Of a stretch of 64,000 bases of DNA, positions 10,780 through 22,499 are shown one piece after another (position 1 is the first letter of the stretch; every line of letters starts with the position of its first letter). The notes under the pieces were generated by a model. That model ran no database searches, had not been told where the DNA came from, and saw only the letters and a program-made list of their open reading frames with translations. This stretch comes from Macquaria australasica. Taxonomy: Eukaryota > Chordata > Actinopteri > Centrarchiformes > Percichthyidae. The position numbers were made by a program, and so were the translations under genes. The stretch is taken from contig SEMN01000147.1 in NCBI GenBank assembly GCA_005408345.1, forward strand, positions 806,001-870,000, read 5' to 3'.

Positions 10780-10862
10780 TGTTCTGTCTTTTCCTATACG
10801 CTTTTCCTCGACCTCGATGGAAAACGTCATTAGGTTGAGGACTCAGGAAAAGACAGAATCCC
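10780..10862. repeat. Inverted repeat / hairpin
   Basis: TTCTGTCTTTTCCT near 10782 faces its complement AGGAAAAGACAGAA at about 10845-10859, and CTCGACCTC faces GAGG-type sequence inside. The whole folds into a hairpin of about 80 bp. It probably belongs to a larger repeat that continues to about 11150 (GGAATTGTGGGATGGCATTA; CCTGAGCAATAAAGACTA), which looks like a known fish interspersed repeat. Confidence 0.5.
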
Positions 10863-11408
10863 ACAGCGCTCACTCTAGGCTACGTAATTACGCGACGGCG
10901 GATGTCATTGACGTGGGTCTGCCGTGGTCGCTTTAGATGTTGCTGCCGCAAGGAATTGTGGGATGGCATTACCCCCTTTCCTTTGGTAAAGGATGGTCCA
11001 GTGTGCCCTACGCTAAAGGAGGTAAGAAAGGAAGCATTGAAGCACCTGTCCTTAACATTTAGAGAATTGGACCAGCTCTTATCACGGCTGCCACTCAGAT
11101 ACTTTCAGGTCATTTCACTCAGTTAGGAACCTTCCTGAGCAATAAAGACTATTTGACCGCAGCCCCGCAGGTGTAAATGTAAAGGCCTGTGATCAGATGT
11201 CATTATTCAAATTCAGATTTCATATTTGGATATCTGGTTGACAACTTCATTCAGCGTGCAGTGTGACTTTAATAATGCAAAATGGGATTGTTTTCCCCCC
11301 AGAAATCTCAGTTTTTATCATTAGTCAATTATGGAGTCAACAGCTCAAAAACTAGAGCCGTCTGGAGCTCGTGTTCCCTGTGAAATCTTACACTGCTACT
11401 GAGACTTA
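10863..11408. other. Probable repeat remnant, then nothing recognised
   Basis: The first 290 bases have the character of a MITE interior (see the hairpin entry). The rest is AT-rich with no coding signal. Confidence 0.35.
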
Positions 11409-11714
11409 AGTATTCGACTTTTAGTAAAATGTGACTTATTTTTCAAAGTTTATTTTCATGTAAGGAGATCCGTACGGAAGCCCTGAGAGGCAAAATTCTA
11501 GTGATTAATTTTAAAGTCTGATCTAAATTGTTTTGTTGTCGTTTCTTGCTAGGATAACCTTTCATTTTTTTCATTTGTGAAAACAGGTGGAAAAAAGTTT
11601 TAGCAGGAAGTGTTTTCTGTTGTAATACTCCTGTCGGCCACAAAGAGGCTGCAACGCCGATTTAAAATACACCTCTAGCCAAAAGAAAGACATGACAGAA
11701 ATGTTACACAACTT
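11409..11714 (+). repeat. Direct repeat pair, copy 1 (about 300 bp)
   Basis: It aligns with 13033-13315 over almost the full length: both carry TAGTAAAATGTGACTTA, GAAGCCCTGAGAGGCAAAA, GTCTGATCTAAATTGTTTT, TTTCATTTTTTTCA, GGCCACAAAGAGGCTGCA and end in AAGACATGACAGAAATG followed by TTACACAACTTGCT. No open frame is conserved between the copies. Confidence 0.85.
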
Positions 11715-11805
11715 GCTTTACACAATATTCAGTGTACCTTGTGTTTAGAGTACATGGAGAAACTCACCTGGAAGAAAACATGAATGCCTCTCAGGGCTTC
11801 TGTAC
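11472..11805. repeat. Inverted repeat around direct-repeat copy 1
   Basis: A 21-bp word at 11472-11492 (GTACGGAAGCCCTGAGAGGC plus A) recurs as its reverse complement at 11785-11805 with one mismatch. The right arm lies beyond the end of the direct repeat, and no such arm follows copy 2 at 13.3 kb. The pair could be the subterminal repeats of a TIR element of about 330 bp, with copy 2 being 3'-truncated. Confidence 0.6.
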
Positions 11806-13032
11806 CTCAGTGGTCAAAATAACAAAAAAATGTAAATAAATGTAAAATATGCAAAAAGTAAGTTCATACTTTTTAGTTTATGTATGGAAGGAGCAGTTTG
11901 ATGCTGAATACAGAGCAGTGAGATTCAATACTGTAAGTTTTCAGTTCTCTAAATATTTGTTCTTCACTGACCAGAGGCTATAAAATAAAAAACTGTTTCA
12001 TTCCATTTGATTAAAATCCTCCGTTTCCTCCCTGCACAGCCCACAGGGTAAATATGATCGTTCTGCCTCATTGCCTCATCTTCCTCACAATCCAAATCAA
12101 ATCGTAGACCCCTTAATATTGCTGCACTCCGAGTTGTTGTTGTTGCCCCTGAAGGGGATGTATCACACAGTAGAAACAGAATAAAACCAAAAAAAAAAAA
12201 AAGGGGAGATGAGATGGATATCGGACGGAGAAGCGAGAGAAATGATCTGGACTTTCTCTGCTGCCTGGCGTGATCTGCTTTAGAGAAGTTGTTTTGGCAA
12301 CAAAATCCGACTCCTGCTGTTAAACATTGAGGAAGAAGAGAGAGATTCAGCTGTGTAATCCCTGCAGACAGAGTAGGTCATCCTGTTAACTTCTCTAATC
12401 CCGACTGTGAAATCCTAACTGCAGATCTGATAGTTTCTTTTATTATGAATTATTTCTGGTCTTTTCCACCTGAGCTTGTCCGAGCAGATATATTAATTTC
12501 CCTCCAGTGGGCCTACATAGCTTGCAGTTGTTCTATTTATACAACAGTGTGAGTGACCCTGGATAAGATCTTTAAATCTGACTGGACCGGAGGATGAACT
12601 GAATACCTTCAGTTTGCACAATGCAGTTTCATGCTGACTTGCTCAGAGTTTGAAGCATCAGCGTCCCGGGATCTGAACTCCTTTTGTTCTCGTTAGCTCC
12701 TCTGCTGCCCTGCTTAGGTTTGGTAAAAACATAAAATGAGCTCAGTCCTTAATGCTTGAGGCTCTCCCGCAGACATAAAACAGATTTGATGATTTATTTT
12801 GACAGTCTCCAAAACTCAAGTAATTTTCTAATTTTTTGATGATTTCTCACAACAAGTTTGCATAAAATTACAACCAAATCTGGGCAGTGTTTTTAGCCAA
12901 ACTAGCGGTGTTGCTCAAGAGATGGTGGTGATGTTTTTTTTTTTTTTTTTTACGGGTGAAGCTAATGATCATTTTATCATCAATTAATGTCCCGATCATG
13001 CTTTTTATTGATCAGTAACTAGCAAAAATACT
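11806..13032. other. No gene seen; A14 and T18 homopolymers
   Basis: Unique-looking DNA between two direct repeats. It includes A14 at 12189-12202 and T18 at 12934-12951. No coding frame or splice pair is supported. Confidence 0.5.
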
Positions 13033-13315
13033 GAAGTATTCTAGTAAAATGTGACTTAAGTATATTGTCAGATAAGGAGTTCAGTACAGAAGCCCTGAGA
13101 GGCAAAACTCTGGGGATCCAAGTCTGATCTAAATTGTTTTCTCTGCTGTGTTTCTGACAAGTGAAGAACAAGTGAAAAAAATCTTTCATTTTTTTCACCT
13201 GTGAAAACAGGAAGTGTTGTTGTAATACTCATTTCGGCCACAAAGAGGCTGCAGCGCCGATTAAAATACATTTCTAGCCAAAAGAAAGACATGACAGAAA
13301 TGTTACACAACTTGC
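13033..13315 (+). repeat. Direct repeat pair, copy 2
   Basis: Partner of 11409-11714, in the same orientation about 1.6 kb downstream. It has lost bases relative to copy 1 at about 13100-13120 and 13205-13215, and lacks the inverted arm found at 11785. Confidence 0.85.
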
Positions 13316-13460
13316 TAGCAAAAAAAAGCGTATCAAATTCCCAGAGCCCAAGGTGAGAGTTTCAGATGTCTTCCAGAAGCCTGAATGTATTGTTACGACC
13401 CTGGATCATATTTGTTTGTAACGTTTGATGTGACAGATCTCTCTCCTCCCATTTTGCTTA

Positions 13461-13477
13461 GTGTGTGTGTGTGTGTG
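13461..13477. repeat. (GT)n microsatellite
   Basis: Eight to nine GT units, followed by GAGGGTGATGAG. Confidence 0.9.
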
Positions 13478-15000
13478 AGGGTGATGAGCAACAGGTGGTG
13501 CCCCTTGATTGGTCCGTTTGAAGGGATTGCAAACAAAGTTGTCTCCATTTTTTCCAGCAGTTTCCTGGTATGTAATGAGCATTATATCTCCACAGTGTCT
13601 TACGACATAATGACATATGTTTTGCTGTATAGGGCCCTTGATTAAATCGACTTCCACAAGAGGCAAGACAAGTGAAGCAAATCACCTCTGCTACAAATCT
13701 CTTCTTCTCGCCTCTCACAATCAGCAGCTCAGCACACGCAGAGTATTGCTTGTCCAGTGTAATCACAGAGCTGTCTCAAAGCACAGGAAGGCTGGATGTG
13801 CACTGGAGGCTGGATATGACAGACACATTCCAGATGAATTGCAGCTGAGTTCAAACAGAGGAAGAAGAGAGGGGGGGGAAATCATTTTTTAGATTTGAGC
13901 AACCCCACGCAGTTAGTTGTTATGTTCAGATATGTTTGGTCTTGAGGTGAAGATGTTGGATGATGGAAAACATGCTGGACTGGACTGTTTCCATCAAATA
14001 TAATTTTCATGCACATTTTCTCCAAAATTCAGCCTGACATGTTTTGGTATCTTTGGAAACATCTCCACCAGAATTCAACATAAAGTTGAACAAAGTTTGG
14101 CTGCACAGCAGGAGTTTGTACCGACTGGCCCACAGGCAGGTAGAGAGTTTCAAAGGGTTTGAACTCTGGGTCTAGGTTCAAGCAGAAAACATTGAGCCCT
14201 TCAGAATCCTTAATCTTTTTTACTCAGCATGTTTTTTATTTTGCATTACATACGTGAGACTCGCACACAGAGTGAATGGTAGTAGAAGTGTAAATGGGGC
14301 CAATGTTTCCTAATTCTCTGGCTGTGTAACCGGTGGGCTTCTGCGTTGTTTGTTAAGCAGGGATCTCGTTATGCTTTACCTTTCTCACAGGGAAATTGTA
14401 CAAAAAGGGGAAGTGGCAAAAGGAATTTATAGTGGGGACCACAAAAGAAGAAATGAAGGAGGAGGGGCTCTGAACTTCAGCTCATATAGATTCTGGAGTT
14501 TGGAGGTCCTCCCAGTCAAAATCCAACTAACCAGACAGATTTTGTGTAATTATTACAAGAGATTACAGTATATATGACCCTGTTACAGCAGTAGGTTACA
14601 GATTGGAGACTTCAAACTTTAAAATGTGAAAATGGTTTGAACTATGATGAAACCAAAGCAGGAAACTTGTTTCAGCTGATGTTAGTTTGACCATTTGTGA
14701 GTTTAAACATTAACATGAGGTAGAGCACCAGTGCTGTTGTCATGGATACATGTAGTCTAATATACCTTTCACTGTTTAAGGTGTCTTGTTATACACTTAA
14801 CAATTAAAAACATACATTTGGCAACCTGACAACCAATCAGCAATAAGAGTTTATGGCTACGGTAAAGATGCATTTAAAGACCTTTACTTGGCAGTGAGAT
14901 ATTTTCATTTAACACATGCACTTTTGCTTCTTCTTGTTCTTGTGTTGCCTTTATTTGCTGGAGACTAAACTGAGACGGAGCTCTGCTGCATAATTTGTCT
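13478..15000. other. No gene seen
   Basis: Several overlapping frames of 80-100 codons (13385-13892) conflict on both strands and are explained by chance. No recognised repeat. Confidence 0.45.
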
Positions 15001-15700
15001 GCTACATGTGTTTACATATTCTCAAATCAGAGAGAGCTCTGTACTTCAGTCCCTTTTGGCCCGCTTCAGAGCCGGCCTCGCCTCCTTATTGTAGAATCAC
15101 TCACTTCACATTACAGAGCCGAGAAGCCAAGGAGAGCTGAGAAAACCGTGTTCGTAAAAAGTCTATTTGAAAGCTATTACTGACACTGCATCCCGCTCAG
15201 GAATATCCTTTCCCATCCTCAATAAGTCCCTGTTTCTCTGGTGTCCTAATTTGTGGTGCGGGGATATTGCTTGTTTTCTCAGTATAATAGGCCATACAGA
15301 GGAGTAATGGCCACACTGCTGTATAGCTGCATTCTTTCTCTTCTCATCCCTCACTCATTATTCCTCCCGTGGTATGTGTGGCGAGGCCAGGTCTCCCTTC
15401 ATTGCTGGTCAAATGGCTGCTCTCTCTTCCTCTCGGTCTCCTTCTCATCGTGGGAGTCAGGGATAGAGGGCGAATCTCCCGGGGAAACAGAATCTAGACC
15501 GAAGCCTTCCTGTGCGCCGGCCTCATAATTAAATTGGCAGATTAAATCCTCTCTTATTGTGGAGGATTTAATGAATATTCACTAGGCTTTGGATCGTCTG
15601 GGTGATGTGAGCTTCGCTTTAGTTATCACATTGACCCCATCAGATTGCAGCCTTCCCTCTGCTCATCACCTCAGAACACACTGAAAACCTTTTGACTTAA
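15001..15700. other. Possible conserved non-coding block
   Basis: There is no repeat signature. GC-richer DNA grades into CGGCCTCATAATTAAATTGG and GGATTTAATGAATATTCACT near 15518-15583, containing homeodomain-type TAATTA/TTTAATGA words. Such texture is common in fish developmental enhancers. This is inference from composition only. Confidence 0.25.
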
Positions 15701-15918
15701 TTGATCTGCACTCCAGTGACACTATTAGTTTGGACTAATATGGATATTTGAAGATCAAAATCCAGTAACTTTGGCTTGAAGGTGCCAGTGATTTTGCTCA
15801 ACACCATCGGATTCAACAATGTGCATGCAAAATGGTGAGGCCAGTTTGGAAAAGTCTTCCTGACAGGTGACCTCTTGGACAGCTGTCCTCTCTAGAAGTC
15901 GTGTGATGTTACATCTCT
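15701..15918. other. No gene seen
   Basis: Spacer before an interspersed repeat. Nothing recognised. Confidence 0.4.
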
Positions 15919-16143
15919 AGGGAGGAGGTCGGGGTGGATGGTTGGGTCACCAAAGTGTGCGACTTTGACGGAGGTCACCGCGGCTCACGTCCTGTCGTGC
16001 ACCACCAGTCAACATCGGTCTCTTTAAACCATAACAGTCTCATTTTCTTAACCATAACCAAGCAGTTTTAAATTGCTTTGAAGCAAACTAACTTTTAAAG
16101 ATGGCAGAACAAATGACCTATTTTGTTGTTTAGGTATGAGACT
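15919..16143 (+). repeat. Interspersed repeat R1 ('GGAGGTCGGGGTGGA'), copy 1
   Basis: It starts GGGAGGAGGTCGGGGTGGAT, continues with a GGTCACC/GACTTTGACGGAGG segment, then the telomere-like 'cttaaccataaccaag', and ends GACCTATTTTGTTGTTTAGG. The same start occurs at 19121 and 23521 and the same end at 62268-62416. Confidence 0.7.
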
Positions 16144-16206
16144 TGTTGATTAAGGTGCTTTCACATTAGCAGTTAAGTCCAAATCCAGGAGCGATTCACC
16201 AAAAAT

Positions 16207-16589
16207 TGTTATGTCTCGTCGGTTGTGTTAAGTTCATGTCTGTCATATTTCTGTTTCCTGTTCTGGCGTGTCTGTTTTATTTTGAAAAGTCTAACCTTCC
16301 CTCTCGTTTCAGGTTCCTTTACTTCCAGTCCTTGTGTGTTTCCCGCCTGTGTGATTGTCTGCCCCGCCCCGATTGTTTCCACCTGTTCCCCATTACCTCT
16401 TGTGTATATATTGTCAGTGTCTCCCTGGTCTTGTTGCCAGATCGTTGCCATTCCCATGGTTTGTCACGTCGCGCTCTAAAAGAACCTTTTTTGTAAAGAA
16501 CTTACATTTTCCTCAGTAAACAGTTAAAAGCCTGTCTGTCTCCTGCGTCCTGCATTTGGGTCTTTCCTGCCTTGCCTGGAAGCGTAACA
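16207..16589 (+). mobile_element. LTR-like unit (candidate solo LTR), copy 1
   Basis: It begins TGTTATGTCTC and ends GCGTAACA, so the ends form the short inverted TG...CA repeat usual in LTRs. A TATA-like TGTGTATATATTG lies at about 16400, followed by pyrimidine-rich DNA as in U3/R. Flanking pentamers AAAAT and GTAAT match at three of five positions, so the target duplication is doubtful. Composition and order resemble 58627-59072 in reverse. No internal retroviral genes are present, consistent with a solo LTR. A TG/CA-ended non-LTR repeat is the alternative. Overlapping open frames here are non-coding. Confidence 0.5.
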
Positions 16590-16837
16590 GTAATGTTGGT
16601 AATATGAATGCTTTTCCCGAAACTGGGTGATGGACAAAGGAACCATATGCAGATATGTATAAACAGATAATGAAGTTAAAATTGCTGACAAATAAAGTAC
16701 ATTAATAAACACTTAAAATGTCCTCATATCGCCTTATTAACATCAATGTGTTGTAAACCATTAAACAAGTGTCAAAGCAGACCAGCAGGGTTAATGTCTC
16801 TTGTGTCCTAAATCCAGCAGTGTTACTGAGTACAAAC
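16590..16837. other. No gene seen
   Basis: Short spacer between two mobile elements. Confidence 0.4.
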
Positions 16838-17304
16838 CATAAACTGTATATAAAGATGGACGACATGACAGCTCCCTCAAAAGCGAAGCCAAAACATCTG
16901 GATCTCCCCCTGGTGGCTGGCTGCAGTATAGATCATAAGCCCCGCCCCCTCCATGTACAAAGTACACGTCAAATAAAATGTTTCCAAAGATGGTTTCTGT
17001 CATTTCAGGTAGTTCTTATCACGCTGATGTTTGTTCAAGTGTTCGTTTTTCTGATCAGTTTGGTTTTAATTAGTTATTTGATGCTTTAAAAAGGGGGTGA
17101 GACGTCATGATTGACAACGTGTGGTGTGCTCACGATTGGTTCAGGTGGGCATATGGGCGGGACTTCGATACTACAGCGCAGACTCTGGCTCCAAATGACA
17201 TCACCGGGCAAGATGGCAGCTCCCATGTCCGGGGTATTTTGGCTTCTTTTCTGTACAGTAGGAGGAAGTGGAGACGTGTCGTCCATCTTTATATACAGTC
17301 TATG
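16838..17304 (+). mobile_element. Non-autonomous TIR element family B (hAT-like MITE)
   Basis: Left end CATAAACTGTATATAAAGAT and right end ATCTTTATATACAGTCTATG form a TIR of about 27 bp with few mismatches. Flanks are GTACAAAC (16830-16837) and ATACAAAC (17305-17312), a 7/8 match, which is the 8-bp target duplication length of the hAT superfamily. The interior has the GC-rich CCGCCCCC words common in fish MITEs and codes for nothing. Related ends occur at 4703-4748 and 43905-43960. Confidence 0.8.
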
Positions 17305-17312
17305 ATACAAAC

Positions 17313-17889
17313 AGTTTACAGTATGCACTATAATACAAATTGTCATACTGCTTGTATTAACAGGAAATGATGCAATACATGCACAGACAAGCATCAAAGA
17401 AAGTGTGACCCTGGGATGCAAATGCTGCTGATTAAACTTCACAAAGGGAGGAGGAAACGATTTGTTCCAAACATTTAATACCTTTTTGTTTTCTGAGATC
17501 AGTCAACGCCCTCCACGATGTTGCACCCCCATTTACCTTTGCACACTGCATTGTGAAACAGTAGTATAAATCAACAACACAATTGAAAGAAGCATTTTTA
17601 AAAGAATGTTTTAAGTATTTTTAGGGTGTGAATGCACTAAAAAACTTGCTTAAATGGGATTGGGACGTGGGAAATAATGAGTTCTCATAGTAAAGGTATA
17701 ATCAAACTGCAGCAGTATAACCGTCACATCAGAGGTGGACGACACTTGACAGTTTTCATGTAAAAAGGACCTTTACAACATTCCCGTAGTGACAGTGTTG
17801 TGATTTCTCTGTGGATGTGGGACAGATGAGTGTGTGTTACCTGCCGCCCAGAGGAGCAGGACGGGCGGAGGAGAGCTGGGGATATATCG
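17313..17889. other. No gene seen
   Basis: No repeat ends and no coding evidence. Confidence 0.4.
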
Positions 17890-18110
17890 GGACACTCCTT
17901 TCATGACATTATTACTGTCATTTTGATGGTTAGGCATTCATTAGGCTTGTCCAGCCGCTTGCCCTGAACCCTTCCACAGTGGCAGTTAATATGTAATGTG
18001 ATTTCCACTGTGCGAATATGATTATGCTGTGTGACAGACAGCGGAGTGCAGGATGCAAGGGCAGGTGCAGACAAACAGGGAGGAGGTCGTGCATAATGAG
18101 GAGACAGACT
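17890..18110. other. Possible conserved non-coding block
   Basis: Repeat-free sequence with TTAGGCATTCATTAGGC and GTGCATAATGAGG words. A 146-codon minus-strand frame (17901-18341) covers it but has no motif, so I read it as chance. The regulatory suggestion is inferred. Confidence 0.2.
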
Positions 18111-19120
18111 GGCCTCTCGTCCCGCCCAGGAGAACATCAGCGCTGACAGAAACAAGATTCGAGCATTTCGGGCAAAACACGAGAAAAACAAAAATGTGGC
18201 ATCAGAGAGGATCAGTACGTGTGGACCGGTGTCCCGGAGCAGGAAGATGAAGCTTCCAGCAGGATGTCCTGTCTGCTGGTGAGTGTTGCTGACATGTAGT
18301 GGGAGCACACTGAGGTGACTGCTGCTTCGTCTCAGCTGCACACCAGTTTAATAGACTTCAGTCTGAAAGACTGCACAGATACAACCAGGCACAACTGATT
18401 GACTCATTAGTACAAACTGGGTCAACAGAATGTGTTTGATCATTCAGTCATCATGTCTAATACAAGGTTTCGCCTGATTTTACAAATGGCTAGGGTCTGG
18501 ACCAACTGCATGAGCGAACTCTAGAGAATGTAGCTAAATATGTAAAAAAAAAAAAAAAAAAAAAACACTTCTGCTATTCTCCTCTGTCTTTAACAGTTAT
18601 TTCAGCATGCAGCACCATTCACAACTATAAAACCAGAAACAGTCATCAGCTTCAGTCTGCATGTTTGAGATTTTCTTCCTGGAATCTAGAGTTCAGCTTT
18701 TAGAAAACATTAAGGACTTCTTCATTACTAGCTGCTACTTTCCTTTTTAATGTGAACTTACATCAGTAACAGCTTTGTGTTCAGAGGGAAGAGCACGAAA
18801 GTCGTGCCAATCAGTGTAAGCTTCCACGCTTAGTTAGCATCAGTGGCTTATTGATGCATAATGTTTCACTACCAGCTGACTAGTAACATCCAATCACATT
18901 CATGCAAGTGTACCAGGTGACCTTTTACATGCTTTAAATGAAGTGTTAGATGAAGAAGACGAAGAAGAACGACAGCATCAGTTGTTTCTGCAAGTGCCCC
19001 AAAACGACATGTTCATTCAAGACACAAAGCCTTCCAGCGGGTGCAGTAATTATGACTGTTGTCCGTCGGGAGCAAAGGAGGAAGTCCGGTGAAGTTGTTA
19101 CAGAGTGACGAAGTCCATGT
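18111..19120. other. No gene seen; A22 homopolymer at 18544-18565
   Basis: The A22 run might be the tail of a retroposed sequence, but no source unit is recognisable in front of it. No coding signal. Confidence 0.45.
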
Positions 19121-19395
19121 AGGGAGGAGGTCGGGGTGGACGGACAGGTCAACAAAACATCTGACTTTAACACGCGCTAATCGCTGTTGGTTTCTTGTTT
19201 CAAGCCGACAGTGAACGTTGTTTTTTAAAGCATGACTACAATCGTTCCCAAACCTTAACCTTGTGTTTATCATTGTAACTCTAAACCACTATCTTCCCCT
19301 AAACGTAACCAAGTCCTTCTTGTACCTAAACCTAACCAAACCTTACCAAATCGTTGTCACATTGCTGCAATTTCTGTAACTATCGGAAACCGACA
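19121..19395 (+). repeat. Interspersed repeat R1, copy 2, with degenerate CCTAAC units
   Basis: It starts AGGGAGGAGGTCGGGGTGGA and carries a run of ACCTAAACCTAACCAAACC-type words at about 19310-19345. These look like interstitial telomere repeats but recur inside this repeat family. Confidence 0.7.
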
Positions 19396-19599
19396 ACCTG
19401 ACACAGTCCTCACACAACTACTTCACTTTTCATGTGTACCAACAACTGCAACACCATCAGTGGATTCTGTACCGTGTGTGAGAGGGGACTGATTAGTTTT
19501 CCAGCATAATGCTCGTTGCTGCTTGGATTCTTTTACAGCTTCATCAAAGAGCAGAGTCTTTTCTGTTCTGTACAACCATTTGAAATAAGTTGTCAATTC

Positions 19600-20012
19600 C
19601 TTGATGAAAGTCGACCACATAACTCCAGTCCTCCGAAACCTTCATTGGCTACCCGTAACATTCAGAATACAATTCACTGGTCTGGCTCCACATCCATCTC
19701 AGACATGCTATTAATTTATAACCCCAGCAGATTTCTCTGGTCACAAGGTGGAAATCTCCATGTGCCCAGAGTAATTTCAAAATCTGGTGAGATGGCATTC
19801 AGTCACCTTCCTTTTCACTAGAGCACTCTCTTAAGAACACACCATATCTGAACAGTCTGCCTGTTTCTATGTGTGTATGTATATGTATTTTTATGTGTAT
19901 GTATGGATGTCTGTTTATTTGCACATTTTTGCTCTTTTATTCTGTTTTTATGTAAAGCACTCTGAACTGCTTTTGTATGATATGGTGCTATACAAATACA
20001 TTTGAATTTGAA
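19600..20012 (+). mobile_element. 5'-truncated L2-like LINE, last part of RT ORF plus 3' UTR
   Basis: Conceptual translation with a frameshift gives VLRNLHWLPVTFRIQ (about 19630), SDMLLIYNPSRFLWSQ (about 19700) and a block around GEMAFSHLPF (about 19786). These match the familiar C-terminal pattern of L2/Maui LINE proteins (HWLPV..RI, ISD.L..Y.PSR.LRS, G.RAFS..AP). The 3' end has GTAAAGCACTCTGAACTGC and GGTGCTATACAAATACATTTG, the usual fish LINE 3' tail. Stops and frameshifts make it inactive. Clade assignment is from memory. Confidence 0.7.
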
Positions 20013-21950
20013 AGTGTCTCTAACTGTAACTAGTATTTGAGTTTGCACAAATGAATCTTGTCTGAAATTTCATGTTAACTCTTTGGTTTTTTCTTCCTTG
20101 TGTTTTAACAGCTGCTTCACCAGTGCAACAATAAATAGTTTTTGCTGGGGAGCATTAACAGTATGCTAACATCTCAAAACAAAAAGGTACTGTACTTTTC
20201 CAGGGCCCCTAATTCAGCTGAGGTGGTTGGCGGGAAACAAATCCACAGGGGGAAGCAAAATACAGCAGATCCACTAATCCTTTGTTGGTAGATTAGTGGC
20301 GAGCAGCTCACCTCGCTGTTCTGCCATTTTCAAAATTACACTAATCAGCCCAAGTGAGGCGCCGCACTTTTTGCTTGTTCATTTGTTGAATTGTCACAAC
20401 GACGTCGCCCACTCTGCTGAAATGGTGCATCTCTCCATGGCAACCTAATACCTTTTAATAATCACACTGATTGTCCTGAGGGATGCAGTGCGGCTCCATC
20501 TGAAATCAAGGTGCAGCACACACAAGAGGAGCGCTGCATTATACATGAGGAGCGATGCGTTTGCCGCCACCTTGTTTTGTGCAGCTGAAGTCGTGGATTT
20601 ATGCATCGTATCATCCACTCCGGTCCACACGGCAGAGCATTAAAGAAAGCCCAAAGTTTGAGAATTGAATGTTCCCACATAAATCATACAGTGTTATGAG
20701 TGGAAACAGCTCGGGCAAAGTTGAGCAACTGTGGTGAACACTGAGGAAAATAAATCATTTATCACCTCTAACTGCACCACTGAACCGTGCAGTGGTGAAA
20801 TAGAGGAGGTGGGCCCAGGAGTGCTTTGTCACGGAGCACAAAAACAACTCCAGTCTCACCGCGCTGGACTGATACTGCAATTCAAATGAAGGTTATGAGT
20901 CAGGGATGTGGGCGATGGAAGTGCTGTCACTGTAATTTGAAGAGCTCGTTGTTAGTTGATCGCCCTCTTAAAGGGAAACTGTGACTTTGTCAGTTTTGGT
21001 CTAATATTTTACTCCACCTACAACTTGTCTTGTAGAGGAAAATAATCAATATTCATCCCGGTTAACACCTTGGTAGCATCGTCAGTGCTCCTAAGTGAAA
21101 CCAATTTGCTGCAGTGAGCGGCATCGCAGTGGAATTGGTTTCAATTAAGGCTGCTGAAGGTGTAAAAAGGCATTTCTTGGAGGTCGTCAGTATGGATGGA
21201 AACTTAATCCCCACTGAGGCTGATGACATTAAATGAGCTTCTGTTCATTTTAGAACATATTCAGCAGCCCCATGTGCCTATGGTGCTTTGTGATTACCCT
21301 AAAACTCTAGCATGATTTTCAACATAAAAGCCCGACTCTCTCTCTCTAACCTCTCTTTGCTCTCTCCTGAAGGTAAAAACAGTGATAAGTCAGCAGCTTC
21401 CTCGCCGTGCTCATTTCCCCTCAGTGATATCTGAGGGATCAGAAGGTGCTGCAGATTTATGGCTGCTGTAGACTTGCGGTGACCAATCTGATTCAGCAGA
21501 TAATTGCTGAGTATGAGCTGTTATCAAGTGGACAACCAAGGTGCCTTGATTTATTACCCAGATTCTCAGGTTAACTTCATCAGGCGAGCCGTCGAGAGGA
21601 GAACAGGGGGCTGCAGTCGAGTTCTGCTGTAACTGCGCAGGAACGTAGAAGTAACTGCTGCCGGGGGACGATGTGCAACTCTCAGAGGTTGTAAAGCAAT
21701 TAATTATATGGATACGTGCCAGACTCCATGAAAAAAACGGGTGAAATTTCAATGTGACAGCATAAACAACAAATAAAGGTCTGTTCTTGATAAAGTCTAA
21801 AGGAAATAAGTAGCAAGTGATCCACTGAAGCAACACAACACCCACAGTACACTCTGATTGGTGAACGGCTGCAGACATAAATGGCACAATCAGCGGGGGT
21901 GCAGGGAGACTGTTTAATCAATTATCCTTCATTTTGGGATCCAGTAACAC
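20013..21950. other. No gene seen; parts may be conserved non-coding
   Basis: No TE ends are visible. The 158-codon minus-strand frame at 21411-21887 has no domain, and its upstream start region overlaps another frame. A minus-strand GAAAATGGCAGAACAGCGAG|GTGAGC near 20322-20341 mimics a short first exon but is too short to credit. Confidence 0.4.
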
Positions 21951-22499
21951 AATGAAATATGTATTTATGTTGTTTATTGTTACTTTGCTGTATCTTTGCT
22001 GTTAATTTGTTTGTTGGTTATTCTTGTTCTGTTTTCTTATATTTTTATTTCTTTGACATTCGAAATAAAAATCTATATATCTGTCTCTGTTTCTCGTACA
22101 GTCAGCTTAAGTAAAAAGGTATTTATTTGGGAATTATTTACATCCTAAGAATAATATGTTAAAAACAACAACAACACAAACAGATCTCAAACCATTTTGA
22201 CACATTACATTAACATAATGCAAGACTGAGATTTTAATCTGAGTGTTTTCCATCTTAAACAAATAACTGAATTCATGGTGCTACAGGATAATAATACTCT
22301 GTTGTACACTATTGCATTAATGCCATGAGCACTGCTCATCTGAACATATTTAGTCATTTGTGTAAACTTAAAAATACACGTACATGCATCTTATGTCATG
22401 TCTTTAATAAGTATATCTATTGAACTGGACAGTTTACAGTCTTGTATATATACTTGTATAGATAATTCTCAGAGTTACTTTACATGACATTACATTTAC
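21951..22499. other. AT-rich, possible old LINE 3' tail at about 21955-22075
   Basis: The stretch ending GACATTCGAAATAAAAATC followed by TATATATCTG has the look of a LINE 3' UTR, but no coding remnant precedes it. Confidence 0.25.

Noticed and set aside
18242..18277. 36-nt interval ending in CTG|GTGAGTG
   Set aside because: The acceptor (CCCGGAGCAG) lacks a pyrimidine tract and the interval is too short to weigh.
17901..18341. 146-codon minus-strand open frame
   Set aside because: Low-complexity Ser/Pro/Leu translation of repeat-free DNA without splice or start support.
19310..19350. Interstitial telomere repeat
   Set aside because: The CCTAAC-like words are degenerate and recur as part of interspersed repeat R1.
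20322..20341. Minus-strand ATGGCAGAACAGCGAG|GTGAGC resembling a tiny first exon
   Set aside because: Only five codons; no promoter signal or matching acceptor.
21411..21887. 158-codon minus-strand open frame, the longest in the window
   Set aside because: No motif, no codon-like bias that I can see, and it overlaps another open frame. One frame of this size is expected by chance in 64 kb.
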